Below are positions 54,726 through 63,617 of a stretch of DNA of 64,000 nt, piece by piece. The DNA is from ZC4RG20 sp036381515. GTDB lineage: Bacteria; Pseudomonadota; Gammaproteobacteria; Steroidobacterales; Rariloculaceae. The stretch covers positions 5,786 through 69,785 of the forward strand of contig DASVCR010000028.1 in NCBI GenBank assembly GCA_036381515.1, given 5' to 3'. Under the pieces are notes generated by a model. It saw nothing but the letters and a program-made list of their open reading frames with translations. It searched no databases and was not told where the DNA came from. Both the position numbers and the translations under genes were made by a program. Within the stretch, counting starts at the first letter, position 1; each line of letters begins with the position of its first letter.

Positions 54726-55727
54726 ATGAGCTTTCGTTCGAACCGAAGAGTTTTTTTGCGCGCGGCGGCGGGCGGCGTAGCCGCGTGCCTGCCGTGGAAT
54801 CGAAGCGTCGTCGGCGTCGCATTCGCACAATCCGCGGAACGCGACGTGGAGACGCAACGAAGCATCGAGAACGCTGCAGGAGCCGCATCGACGGCGCGCA
54901 TCGAGACGACGCGCGTGCGGGACAATCTGCTGCTGTTCACGGGTGCCGGAGCGAACGTCGTCGCATCGATCGGACCCGACGGCGTCGTGATGATCGACGG
55001 CGGCCTCGCCGCGCACTCACCGGCGCTGCTGCGCGCCGTCGAGACGGAGGCGAACGGCGCGCGCGTGCACACGCTCTTCAACACGCATTGGCATCCGGAG
55101 CAAACGGGCTCGAACGACGCGCTCGGCGCCGCCGGCGCGAGGATCGTCGCGCACGAGAACACGCGCCTCTGGCTCGGCACCGACATCGTTCGGCCGGCCG
55201 AGGGGTTCGAGCACCCGGCGCTCCCCGAGCACGCGCGGCCGAACCAGTCCTTCCGGACATCCGGCGAGATGGACGTCGGCGCCGAGCGCATCGAGTACCG
55301 TCACCTGCCGCAGGCCCACACCGACGGCGACCTCTACGTGCACTTCCCCCGCTCGAACGTTTTCGTCGTGGGCGACCTCGTCTCGGTCGGCCGCTATCCG
55401 ACGCCCGATTACATGACCGGCGGCTTCCTGCCCGGGCTCGTGCAGGCGACGCAGGCGCTGCTCGACGTCATGGACGACGACAGCCTCGTCGTGCCCGCGC
55501 AAGGCACCGTGGAGACGCGCGCGCACGTCGCGGCGCAGTTCGAGATGCTGAAGACCGTGCTCGAGCGGATGATCGACCGGCTCTATCGCGGCTTCAGCGC
55601 ACGCGACATGCTCGAGGACGGCGTGACGGACGGCTTCGACGAGACGTGGGGCGACCCCGAGCAGTTCGTGATCAGCGCGTACAAGGGGATGTGGGGGCAC
55701 GTGCGCGAGTTCGAGGGCATCGTCTGA
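54726..55727 (+). CDS. Exported MBL-fold protein with altered metal site
   Basis: The 333-residue protein has a Tat-like signal (SNRRVFLRAAAGGVAACLPW) and a metallo-beta-lactamase fold (about 55-265). The usual HxHxDH site reads NTHWHPEQTG, so its aspartate and last histidine are E and Q. The later ligands read AHTDGD and VVGDLVS, but the final GHG reads VPAQG. It may bind one metal or none. ATG 54726 is divergent from the TonB receptor by 190 bp, so it may share control with that block. Confidence 0.8.
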   Translation: MSFRSNRRVFLRAAAGGVAACLPWNRSVVGVAFAQSAERDVETQRSIENAAGAASTARIETTRVRDNLLLFTGAGANVVASIGPDGVVMIDGGLAAHSPALLRAVETEANGARVHTLFNTHWHPEQTGSNDALGAAGARIVAHENTRLWLGTDIVRPAEGFEHPALPEHARPNQSFRTSGEMDVGAERIEYRHLPQAHTDGDLYVHFPRSNVFVVGDLVSVGRYPTPDYMTGGFLPGLVQATQALLDVMDDDSLVVPAQGTVETRAHVAAQFEMLKTVLERMIDRLYRGFSARDMLEDGVTDGFDETWGDPEQFVISAYKGMWGHVREFEGIV

Positions 55728-56044
55728 CGGCGCCGCGAGCGGACGGCACGGTCATGGCTCCGGACGGGCTTGAAGAACAATCTCCCGCTTCGTAAACCTT
55801 CGGCTCCTCATCCTCCAGCTGACTGACGATCCGGCCGCGCGGCCGGAAGCGGGTCGCGTCGGCCGACGCGTGATGCGGCAGAAATCGCCCGAAACACGCA
55901 GCGGCGCGCGGCTCAGAGCACGTTTCGTAGAAAGCCGAGGATCGCCGCGTGCAGAACAGGCCCGAACGCTTCGCGATCGAAGCCTACGCATCGGCCCGGA
56001 ACACCGGCGACCGCGAGCGCCGGCGAGCCGAAGCCGACGTCGCG
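55728..56044. other. Intergenic region with a possible hydrolase-tail remnant
   Basis: This 317-bp region has no complete gene. On the minus strand a frame of about 43 codons (55913-56041) in phase with the PAP2 gene, after its stop, ends GFDREAFGPVLHAAILGFLR and then NVL, which looks like the C-terminus of an alpha/beta hydrolase. It has no start and is at most a remnant. Confidence 0.35.
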
Positions 56045-56881
56045 TTACCAGGGACGCTCGCCTGCCGCGGCGTTCTCGATGGAGCACCGCGCGGCATCCG
56101 GCGATGCCGCACCTGCTTCCCGCAGCGCGTCGAGCTCCTCGCGCGCGCTCGCGACGTCTGCTTGGAACTCGGCGTTGCCGGCGAGCGCCGCGAACACGGC
56201 CGATGACGCAAGGCGCCCTGCATCCACGTCGGACACGTAGTGCACGCCGCAAACGACGCGGCTCTCCCCGTAGGCGCGCCCGCGTGCGAGGACAGCCGCG
56301 GCGTGCTCGGGCTCCACTTCGGCCAGCACGAGCGCATACATCCAGCCGACCGCCGAGTGACCCGACGGGTAGGAGCCGCTCGCCGCGAGTCCATCCGAGG
56401 GCACGACGCACGTAGGGCCGGTTTCCACCAGGAAGGGGCGCTTCCGCTGATAATAATCTTTCGCTCCGCCGATGATCGGTGACACGTCGGCGACCGCGCG
56501 GCCAAGGAGGCGCGACAGGCGCGGCGTGGACGCCTGGCTCAGGTCGATGCCGAGCGCGCAGCCGAAGTCCGCAAGCAACGCCGGCCCCGCCTCAGCGTCC
56601 CTGGTCGCGAGCTCCCAGCGAGGGCTTCCTTCGAGCGACCGGGTGGCGCGAAACACGGCGACATCGGCGATGCCGAGCGGCCCGTCGTCCGCAGGCGGCG
56701 GAGGCATGAAGAGGCGGTGGTCGGGGATCCCGTCACGTCCGAGATAACCGCCGGGACGCGAAGGCGCCATCGCGCCCCTTGCCGGCGCCCCGGAAGAGGC
56801 CTCGCTCGCGCTTTGGGCGCCGACATCGGCGGCGGACACGGCAAGACACAGGCAAAGGACGACGATCCAACGTCGATTCAT
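56045..56881 (-). CDS. PAP2-family acid phosphatase (class A-like)
   Basis: The 278-residue protein has a signal peptide (WIVVLCLCLAVSAADVGAQ) and the three PAP2 motifs: KDYYQRKRP (KX6RP), SYPSGHS and SRVVCGVHYVSD (SRX5HX3D). It should be a periplasmic non-specific acid phosphatase. GGGGGGAAACG precedes ATG 56881; the longer frame to 57532 has no other support. It is divergent from the ADOP gene. Confidence 0.92.
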   Translation of the reverse strand: MNRRWIVVLCLCLAVSAADVGAQSASEASSGAPARGAMAPSRPGGYLGRDGIPDHRLFMPPPPADDGPLGIADVAVFRATRSLEGSPRWELATRDAEAGPALLADFGCALGIDLSQASTPRLSRLLGRAVADVSPIIGGAKDYYQRKRPFLVETGPTCVVPSDGLAASGSYPSGHSAVGWMYALVLAEVEPEHAAAVLARGRAYGESRVVCGVHYVSDVDAGRLASSAVFAALAGNAEFQADVASAREELDALREAGAASPDAARCSIENAAAGERPW

Positions 56882-57148
56882 GTTCGTTTCCCCCCGAAGG
56901 CGCAGCGGTCGTGAAGCATTGTGAGCATGGCGCGGCGCAACGGCAAGACTATCGCCGCTGCACTGCTGTAGACCCTCGAGTTTTCGGCCAAGACCTGCGA
57001 CGGCTTCGGGGTCGGTAACAACGTCGAAGTCGCATCGCGTGGGGACCGTGCTGCATTCCATCAAGGCCGGACATGCAGCAGAGGCAGGATGCCAATCTGC
57101 TAGTCTTTCATCGTCCGATCCGACACGCCGACCAGACGGAGCTTCGAG

Positions 57149-59638
57149 ATGACGGCCCTCCGCTACGCGATTCGCCGGCTCGCGAAGAGACCCGGGATTC
57201 CGATCCTGATCATGGCGCTGCTTGCCGTCAGCATCGGCACTACGACGGCAATCTTCTCGGTCTTTCATAAGGTGCTCATGGAAGATCTGCCGGTGCCCGA
57301 GCCGGATCGGCTCGTCAACCTCCGAGCTCCCGGACCGAAATGGGGCTTCGTCAGCGACGACGAGGCGGGCGACAGCTCGTACGTGTTCAGCTATCCGATG
57401 TTCCGGGACCTTCAGACGCTGCGCGGATCGTTTTCCGGCATCGCTGCGCACCACGCGTTCGCCGCCAACGTTTCGACCGGTCAGCGGACGCAGGCCGGGT
57501 ACGGACAGCTCGTGTCGGGAAACTACTTTCAACTCCTCGCACTACGTCCCGCGCTCGGCCGCCTCATCGCCCCTTACGACGAGCCCGGACTCGGGGAATC
57601 GCGCGTCGCGGTTCTCAGTTACGAGTTTTGGCAAAGCCGGTTCGGCGGCGATCCCGACGTCCTCGACACAACGATCATCGTGAACGGGGAGCCTCTGACC
57701 GTCATTGGCGTTGCGCCGAAAGGCTTCACCGGCATCACTCTTGGCGTCCGCCCGCAAGTGTTCGTCCCGCTGACATTGCGTTGGCTGATGCAGCCTGGCG
57801 CAGCTCCGGCCGCCGATGAGCGCCGCGCGTATTGGCTCTATCTCTTCGGCCGGCTGGCGCCTGGAGCGCAACTCGAATCGGCGTCGACGGAAATCAATCG
57901 CTTGTACTCGGCGATCCTCAACGAGATCGAAGCACCGCTCAACGGCTCGATGCCGCCGGACATACTCCGCCAGTTCCGAGCGCGTCGAGTAGAGCTCGAA
58001 CCTGGCGCTCACGGCCAGAGCGCTTTGCGCACCTTCCTCGCACAGCCGCTGACCCTCCTCCTGACTCTGACGGGCGTCGTCCTGGCGATCGTGTGCGTGA
58101 ATGCGGGCAGCCTCCTGCTCGCTCGCGCGTCGTCCCGAGGCGGTGAGCTGGCCGTCAGAGCATCCTTGGGCGCCACGCGTTGGCGTCTCGCAGCGAACAT
58201 GCTGCTCGAGGCGGCGCTCCTGGCCTTGGCGGGTATGACGCTCGGCTTGCCGGTCGCATGGGCGGCGCTCGAGTTTCTCGTCACGGTGCTCCCCGCGAGC
58301 CTATCCGGCGACCTCACCGCTCCGATCGATTCGACTCATGTAGCGTTCGCGGCGGTCGTCGCGTTGTCGACGCTTGCCCTCTTCGGCGTCGCACCGGCGA
58401 TGTTTGCTTCGCAGAGCGACCTGGCCGGAACGCTGAGGGGACAATCGCGAGCAACGGACGCTATGCGGTTGGCCCGCTTTCGGCGGGCGTTGGGTACTGC
58501 GCAGATCGCGTTTTCGTTGACGTTGCTCGTTCTCGCCGGACTGTTTCTGCAGAGCTTCAGAAACATATCGAACGTCGACCTCGGAATCAGCGTGGACTCG
58601 ATTGTCACGTTTACGGTCGCCCCGGGACTGAGTGGTTATACCGAGGAGCGCGCGAGGTCGGGCTACACCGAGATCGAAGAGCATCTGTCGTCGATACCAG
58701 GCGTAGAGGCCGTCGGCAGCTCGAGCGTTCGACTGCTCTCGAACGATAGCGCGTGGAACAGCCTTTCGGTCGAGGGCTTTGCCGGCGGTCCCGGTGTCAA
58801 CACGAACGCGGCGACGAATTGGGTGAACTCCGACTTTTTCCGGTCGCTGTCGATTCCTCTGCTCCAAGGCCGAGGCTTCACGCCGGCAGATGCAAAGGGG
58901 ACGGCCAACGTCGCGGTCGTGAACGAAAGCTTCGTGCGCAAATTCGGATTGGAGGAGCGCGCAATAGGCGCTCGCTTCGGAATAGGCGACACGACGAACC
59001 TGGACATCGAGATCGTGGGAGTCGTGGGCGATTCGAGATACGGCACGGTGAAGGGCGCGCCGCCGCCGCAGTACTTTCGCCCGGTGGACCAGGGCGACGA
59101 GCTCGAGAGCATGTCCTTCTACGTTCGCACCTCGACGGCTCCCGAGGCCGTCGGCGATCAGATCCGCGAGCGGCTCGAGGCTCTTGCCCCCGATCTTCCG
59201 ATCAGCGACCTGACGACGATGAGAACGGTGGCGCAGGACAACGTGTTCGTCGAACGAGCGATAGCCCTGCTCTCCCTGTCCTACGCCGTTCTCGCTACCG
59301 CCGTTGCGGGCATCGGGCTCTATGGAATGCTTCTCTACAACCTTGCTCAGCGGACCAGGGAGCTTGGCTTGAGGCTCGCTCTAGGGGCCACGGCGCGGCG
59401 GCTGCGTCTGATGGTGCTGAAGGAAGTGGGGCTGATGGTCCTGATCGGAACGATCGTCGGGTTGGTCGCTGCCGGCATTGCAGGACGCGCCGCGAATAGC
59501 CTGCTTTACGGCATTCCCGGTTTCGACGCGTTCTCTGCCGCCGTCGCTGTCGCCATCCTGGCGCTCGTCGCCCTCTTCGCGAGTTACTTCCCCATCAGGC
59601 GTGCATTGCGTACGACTCCGGTGGAAGCGCTCCGATAA
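57149..59638 (+). CDS. ADOP-type ABC permease
   Basis: The 829-residue protein has the typical ADOP N-terminus (ALRYAIRRLAKRPG, then a helix), a MacB-like periplasmic domain (about 55-270), an FtsX module with RGGELAVRASLGATRWRLAA, a second periplasmic domain and a final FtsX module (QRTRELGLRLALGATARRLR, ending RTTPVEALR). GGAG precedes ATG 57149. It has no ATPase partner and resembles the permease at 43038 in layout. Confidence 0.92.
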   Translation: MTALRYAIRRLAKRPGIPILIMALLAVSIGTTTAIFSVFHKVLMEDLPVPEPDRLVNLRAPGPKWGFVSDDEAGDSSYVFSYPMFRDLQTLRGSFSGIAAHHAFAANVSTGQRTQAGYGQLVSGNYFQLLALRPALGRLIAPYDEPGLGESRVAVLSYEFWQSRFGGDPDVLDTTIIVNGEPLTVIGVAPKGFTGITLGVRPQVFVPLTLRWLMQPGAAPAADERRAYWLYLFGRLAPGAQLESASTEINRLYSAILNEIEAPLNGSMPPDILRQFRARRVELEPGAHGQSALRTFLAQPLTLLLTLTGVVLAIVCVNAGSLLLARASSRGGELAVRASLGATRWRLAANMLLEAALLALAGMTLGLPVAWAALEFLVTVLPASLSGDLTAPIDSTHVAFAAVVALSTLALFGVAPAMFASQSDLAGTLRGQSRATDAMRLARFRRALGTAQIAFSLTLLVLAGLFLQSFRNISNVDLGISVDSIVTFTVAPGLSGYTEERARSGYTEIEEHLSSIPGVEAVGSSSVRLLSNDSAWNSLSVEGFAGGPGVNTNAATNWVNSDFFRSLSIPLLQGRGFTPADAKGTANVAVVNESFVRKFGLEERAIGARFGIGDTTNLDIEIVGVVGDSRYGTVKGAPPPQYFRPVDQGDELESMSFYVRTSTAPEAVGDQIRERLEALAPDLPISDLTTMRTVAQDNVFVERAIALLSLSYAVLATAVAGIGLYGMLLYNLAQRTRELGLRLALGATARRLRLMVLKEVGLMVLIGTIVGLVAAGIAGRAANSLLYGIPGFDAFSAAVAVAILALVALFASYFPIRRALRTTPVEALR

Positions 59639-59660
59639 CGGTTCGAAGCTGGAGAGCGTC

Positions 59661-59789
59661 TTGAAGCCCGAGCAGCAGCGCCAGGTGATATGCATCCTGC
59701 ACGAGATTCAGTTGTCGCAGGAGCGACTGGTGCTCGATGCCGAGAGCTACGCGGAGGACGAGCTCATCAGCCGCTTGCGCGGCCGATGA
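59661..59789 (+). CDS. Possible small protein, 42 aa
   Basis: A TTG start at 59661 with GGAGAG 5 bp upstream opens a 42-residue helical, charged protein (KPEQQRQVICILHEIQLSQE, then ERLVLDAESYAEDELISRLR). Third-codon positions are mostly G or C, as in nearby real genes. It lies 22 bp behind the ADOP permease and could be co-translated with it. No family is recognised and the frame is too short to be sure. Confidence 0.4.
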   Translation: MKPEQQRQVICILHEIQLSQERLVLDAESYAEDELISRLRGR

Positions 59790-59923
59790 GCTCGAACGTG
59801 CGCTGACCCGCGCCCGCGCATTCGCGGCGATTTTCTGCCGCCTTCGCCTGCTTGCCGTCGTGCCGACGCGCCTCGCACTCGACGTCCGGCGCGGCGGTGC
59901 ACGGCGCCGAGCGCGCGTCCGCG

Positions 59924-60562
59924 CTACTCGAACTTCTCCGGGAACTGCTTTGCGAGTCCCGCCGTCAGCGCATCGGCAATCACGTACATGTGATCCTTCA
60001 TCGCCGCCCACGTGGCGGCCTCCTCCTCGTACTGCTCGGCGTGGAGCTGCGCGATCTGCTGTACATGGTGTCCACCGTGTGCGGTCAGCAAGCCGCGCAG
60101 CGTCTCCTCGGGCCAGTTCGGATTCGCGCTGCTCAGAAAGGCGGCGATCTCCTGCGCGTTCGCCGACAATCGATCGGCGGCGCCGTCCTGCCCTCTGCGG
60201 CTTTCCGCTATCGTCGCATCGAGGTAGTCGCTGATCGCGCCCCAATGGCCGGCGAGCAACTCGAACAGTCGATCGGACGCCGCCTCGCCGTAAAAGGGCT
60301 CGATGGCTCCAGCGATCGCCTGAGCATTCGCGACGACCTGCTGCTCGGCTGCTTTCGCCTGCTTGCCGTTGTCCGCGAGACGCGCCTCGACGACGCCCCG
60401 TACCCAGAAGACGTGGCCGATCCACAGATCACGCAGCGCGTCTTGCGTGGCCGCCACTTTTGCCGGCACAGGCGCCGCCTCCGCGGACTCGTCGGCGGCC
60501 GCGAGTCCCGGCGCCGAGATGCAAAGGACCGCGGCAAGCAACAGGGTGAGATGCGATTTCAT
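59924..60562 (-). CDS. Hypothetical secreted helical protein
   Basis: The 212-residue product has a signal peptide ending LAAADES (about residue 23) and a mature helical protein with DLWIGHVFWVRGVVEARLAD, PFYGEAASDRLFELLAGHW and HVQQIAQLHAEQYEEEAATW. The histidine-rich HGGHHVQQI suggests a possible metal site (inference). No family is recognised with confidence. GGAGAGCTCGG precedes ATG 60562. Confidence 0.8.
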   Translation of the reverse strand: MKSHLTLLLAAVLCISAPGLAAADESAEAAPVPAKVAATQDALRDLWIGHVFWVRGVVEARLADNGKQAKAAEQQVVANAQAIAGAIEPFYGEAASDRLFELLAGHWGAISDYLDATIAESRRGQDGAADRLSANAQEIAAFLSSANPNWPEETLRGLLTAHGGHHVQQIAQLHAEQYEEEAATWAAMKDHMYVIADALTAGLAKQFPEKFE

Positions 60563-60630
60563 CCGAGCTCTCCTCTCTGTCGAAGGAGTCTCGAATTCTC
60601 GGGTCGACAGCCCACTAATGTAAGTTTAAT

Positions 60631-60640
60631 ATGCCAAAAG
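60631..60640. promoter_or_regulatory. ATGCCAAAAG motif before the first SufR-like gene
   Basis: ATGCCAAAAG, preceded by A/T-rich bases, lies 86 bp before the regulator at 60726 and recurs 71 bp before its paralogue at 63537. It could be a shared operator of these two regulators. Confidence 0.35.
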
Positions 60641-60725
60641 TCTTTTAAAACGACGGACGATTGCACGTCCGCGCGCAACTACGCGATGACGAATCGCTGC
60701 TCGTACGGCTCGAGAGGGAACTGTT

Positions 60726-61364
60726 ATGGCCGAGGTGTTCGGCGAACGCCGCAAGCAGCTTCTGAGGCACCTGCTGCGCAACGGGACGGGAGCAACCGTC
60801 AAAGAGCTGATGCAGGTCCTCGGCGTGACACGGACTGCCGTGCGCCAGCACGTCGAAGCGCTGATGCGCGAGGGGCTCGTCGCACCCGCGGCCGCCCTGC
60901 CTTCGGGCGGGCGTCCGAGAACGCTTTTCGCGCTCACGGCGGCCGGCCGGGACGCCGTCCGACGTCATTACGCATGGTTCGGCGAGCTGCTCATGGACGC
61001 GGTGGAACGGGAGCGCGACGCCACGGGGCTTCGCACGCGGGTCACACGCATCGCGGCCGCGGTAGTCGCGCGCGCTCGCGCGCAGCGGTCGCTCGGCGCG
61101 GAAGAATCGAACGGCGTCGAGCGCCTCGCAGCGCTGATGGACCAGCTCGGCTACGACGCGCGCGTTGCGAAGGACGCCGACGGCGCACCGGCGATCGAGG
61201 CGAACCACTGCATCTTCCACGAGCTCGCGATGAAGCGTCCCGCGATCTGCCAGTTCGACCTGGCGGTGCTTTCGGGGTACGCCGGCCGCCGCGTCGAGCT
61301 CCGTGAATGCATGTCGCGAGGCGGGCGCGTTTGCCGCTTTCGCTTCACGCCGAGGGCGTCCTGA
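60726..61364 (+). CDS. SufR-like HTH regulator with four-cysteine domain
   Basis: The 212-residue protein has an N-terminal winged HTH (VKELMQVLGVTRTAVRQHVE, then the GGRPRTLFALTAAG wing) and a C-terminal sensor domain with C162, C175, C195 and C203 in a CX12C-X19-CX7C pattern (AIEANHCIFHELAMKRPAIC). SufR-type repressors bind an iron-sulfur cluster through such cysteines. ATG 60726 is the family start. The paralogue at 62881-63537 has the same cysteine spacing. Confidence 0.8.
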   Translation: MAEVFGERRKQLLRHLLRNGTGATVKELMQVLGVTRTAVRQHVEALMREGLVAPAAALPSGGRPRTLFALTAAGRDAVRRHYAWFGELLMDAVERERDATGLRTRVTRIAAAVVARARAQRSLGAEESNGVERLAALMDQLGYDARVAKDADGAPAIEANHCIFHELAMKRPAICQFDLAVLSGYAGRRVELRECMSRGGRVCRFRFTPRAS

Positions 61365-61511
61365 ACCAGCGAGCGATTCGGTCGTAGTCCCGCGATGTCG
61401 AACTGCGCGTAAAGCGCCTTGAAGTAGGGCTCCGCGGCCTTCGCGTCGACGGCAACCTCGAAATTGCACTATGCTCGACGTCGGGACGAAGGCGCACCGA
61501 AGGGGATCCTC

Positions 61512-62852
61512 ATGGCTAAGAAACGTATGCCGCTCATGCTCGGCGCCGTCCTTCCCGTGCTGATCACGCTTTCACCCGCAGCCGTCGCCCAGGTGCCGGC
61601 CGCGCCTTCCCCGCTCGACGTCGCGACTCGGGGTGCCGTGGTCGCGACCGCCGCGCAAGCACTGCGGACCCGCTACGTCTTTCCCGATGTCGGCGAGCGC
61701 GCAGCTGCGGCGATCGAGGCGGCGCTCGCAGCCGGAGACTACGGCGATATCGATGACCCGTGGTCGTTCGCGGAAAGGCTGACGGCAGACCTTCGAGCGG
61801 TTGCGGCGGACAAGCATCTCGACGTCACGGCGCTCGGTCCGCCGCCCGCGACCTCCGGGACCCCGCCGCCGGCACCGCTTCACTCTGAGGCCGGGGTCAC
61901 GCGGTCGGACCGGCTCCCCGGCAACATCGGCTATATCGAGGTCGTCGCGTTTCCGGCGCCCGAGCTCTTCGGGCTGGCCGTCGATCGTGCGATGGCACCG
62001 CTCGCGGACACCGACGCGCTCATCATCGACGTGCGGCGTAACGGCGGCGGAAGTCCTGTCAGCGTGGCGCATCTCGTCAGCTATTTCATCGAAGGCGACG
62101 AGCCGGTCCATATCAACAGCTTCGTCTGGCGCAATCCCGGCACGGAGACCTTTCGCAGAGAAGAGTTCTGGAGCACCACTCCGGCGTTCTCGTATGCCGG
62201 CAAGCCGGTTTACGTGCTGACGAGCGGCGCGACGTTCTCGGGCGGAGAGGAATTCGCTTACGACATGCAAGTGATGGAGCTCGGCGTGATCGTCGGGGAG
62301 ACGACCGGCGGGGGCGCAAATCCGGGCGGCAGCGTGCCGCTCGCACCCGGCTTCGTGATGTTCGTGCCGGGCGGCCGCGCCGAGAACCCGATCACGGGGA
62401 CCAATTGGGAAGGCGTCGGCGTGCAGCCGGACATCGAGGTACCGAGCGCCGAGGCGCTCGGAATCGCGCTGGAGCGGCTGGGTCACATACCGACCACGGC
62501 GGACATCGATGGCCTGTCTCTCGAGCGCTTCTTCGAGCCCCGCACGACCCCGCATCCGGCCTCCGAAGCCGCGGTGCGCCGCATGTCGGCCGAGCTCGCA
62601 CGTGGCGAGCCCGACTACAGCCTGTTGACGCCGTCGATGGCGGAAGCGACGCGGACTCAGCTCGACGCTCTTCAGCGGCGCTTCTCGGACCTGGGCCCCC
62701 TCGTGTCGATCGAGTTCGTCGAAGTGGACCCGCTGGGCGCGGATGTCTACGACATCCAGTACGAGAACGGTCCGTTGCGTCTGGCGATCGCGCTCACACA
62801 GGACGGCAAGGCGGCGATGGCGGCGATCAGGCCGTCTCCGCCGCTACCGTAG
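61512..62852 (+). CDS. Exported S41-family peptidase
   Basis: The 446-residue protein has a signal peptide ending PAAVAQ (about residue 27), an IRBP-like N-terminal helical domain (about 35-110) and an S41 core. IDVRRNGGGSPVSVAHLVS is followed by the catalytic serine S243 in LTSGATFSGGEEFAYDMQ, then ETTGGGANPGGS and GVGVQPDIEVPS. It should be a periplasmic serine peptidase with a carboxyl-terminal processing-like core but no PDZ domain. It lies between two SufR-like regulator genes. Confidence 0.9.
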   Translation: MAKKRMPLMLGAVLPVLITLSPAAVAQVPAAPSPLDVATRGAVVATAAQALRTRYVFPDVGERAAAAIEAALAAGDYGDIDDPWSFAERLTADLRAVAADKHLDVTALGPPPATSGTPPPAPLHSEAGVTRSDRLPGNIGYIEVVAFPAPELFGLAVDRAMAPLADTDALIIDVRRNGGGSPVSVAHLVSYFIEGDEPVHINSFVWRNPGTETFRREEFWSTTPAFSYAGKPVYVLTSGATFSGGEEFAYDMQVMELGVIVGETTGGGANPGGSVPLAPGFVMFVPGGRAENPITGTNWEGVGVQPDIEVPSAEALGIALERLGHIPTTADIDGLSLERFFEPRTTPHPASEAAVRRMSAELARGEPDYSLLTPSMAEATRTQLDALQRRFSDLGPLVSIEFVEVDPLGADVYDIQYENGPLRLAIALTQDGKAAMAAIRPSPPLP

Positions 62853-62880
62853 CAACGGGCATCGTTGCGTGACGCGCGGG

Positions 62881-63537
62881 TCAGGTCTTCGCGTCGACGC
62901 CGTTGCCGCGAGAGAAGCGGAACCGGCAGACGGTTCCGCCGCGCACGATGCACTCCAGGTGCTCGACCTGCTCACCGCTCGCGCGCGCGAGAAACGCGAG
63001 GTCGAAGCGGCATACGGCGGGGTGACTCTGCGCCAGATGATGAAAGACACAGTTTTTCGCGTGAATTTCCCGCGACGCGCCCTTCACCTGCGCGGTCGCG
63101 TCGTAACCGAGGTCCATCATCGCGGCAGCGATCCCCTTGCACCGCTCGGAGCTCGACGCGGACTTCAGCTTCGTTCCGAGCTCCTTGCCGACGTCGTCGC
63201 CGAGCCGCGTCAATATCTTCAGCAGCTGCGCCTCGCCCAACGACCTGGCGATCTCGCGGATCAGGCTCGACGCGAGCTCGACATATCGGCGCGGGAAGAG
63301 CTCGCGGCCGGCGTCGGTCAGAACGTAGCGTTGCTCGGGGCGGCCTCCGGTCGGGACGATCGAGCCGTGTGTGACGAGGCCTTGCGCAAGGAGCGCAGTC
63401 AGGTGCTGACGGACGGCATTACGACTGATGTTCAGCGCGGACCGAAGCGCATCGATCGAGCACCCGTCGCGCTCGGATTGCAGAACGCGCAGCAGCTGTT
63501 GCTGCGTCTGCCCAAGTTGCTCGAGTGCACTGCTCAT
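62881..63537 (-). CDS. SufR-like HTH regulator, paralogue
   Basis: From ATG 63537 the 218-residue protein has a winged HTH (IDALRSALNISRNAVRQHLT, GGRPEQRYVLTDAG) and the same C-terminal sensor as the gene at 60726: C163, C176, C196, C204 with CX12C-X19-CX7C (KNCVFHHLAQSHPAVCRFDL). It converges with the S41 gene, ending 28 bp from its stop. The ATG has no strong ribosome site, and the longer frame to 63996 runs over the pyrD fragment, so this start is preferred. Confidence 0.8.
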   Translation of the reverse strand: MSSALEQLGQTQQQLLRVLQSERDGCSIDALRSALNISRNAVRQHLTALLAQGLVTHGSIVPTGGRPEQRYVLTDAGRELFPRRYVELASSLIREIARSLGEAQLLKILTRLGDDVGKELGTKLKSASSSERCKGIAAAMMDLGYDATAQVKGASREIHAKNCVFHHLAQSHPAVCRFDLAFLARASGEQVEHLECIVRGGTVCRFRFSRGNGVDAKT

Positions 63538-63607
63538 GCAGGGAATCGCGCGTGACGCTGCGGGTCGTCGAACTTTAGTCCGTCGGAATCGCTTTAGCAA
63601 TATAAAC

Positions 63608-63617
63608 ATGCCAAAAG
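63608..63617. promoter_or_regulatory. ATGCCAAAAG motif before the second SufR-like gene
   Basis: The same ATGCCAAAAG sequence as at 60631, here 71 bp upstream of the minus-strand regulator and in the opposite orientation relative to its gene. It also overlaps the first ATG of the pyrD fragment. Confidence 0.35.

Noticed and set aside
61367..61470. Minus-strand stretch reading FEVAVDAKAAEPYFKALYAQ
   Set aside because: Looks protein-like but has no start, a stop just upstream and no recognised family; too little to call a remnant.
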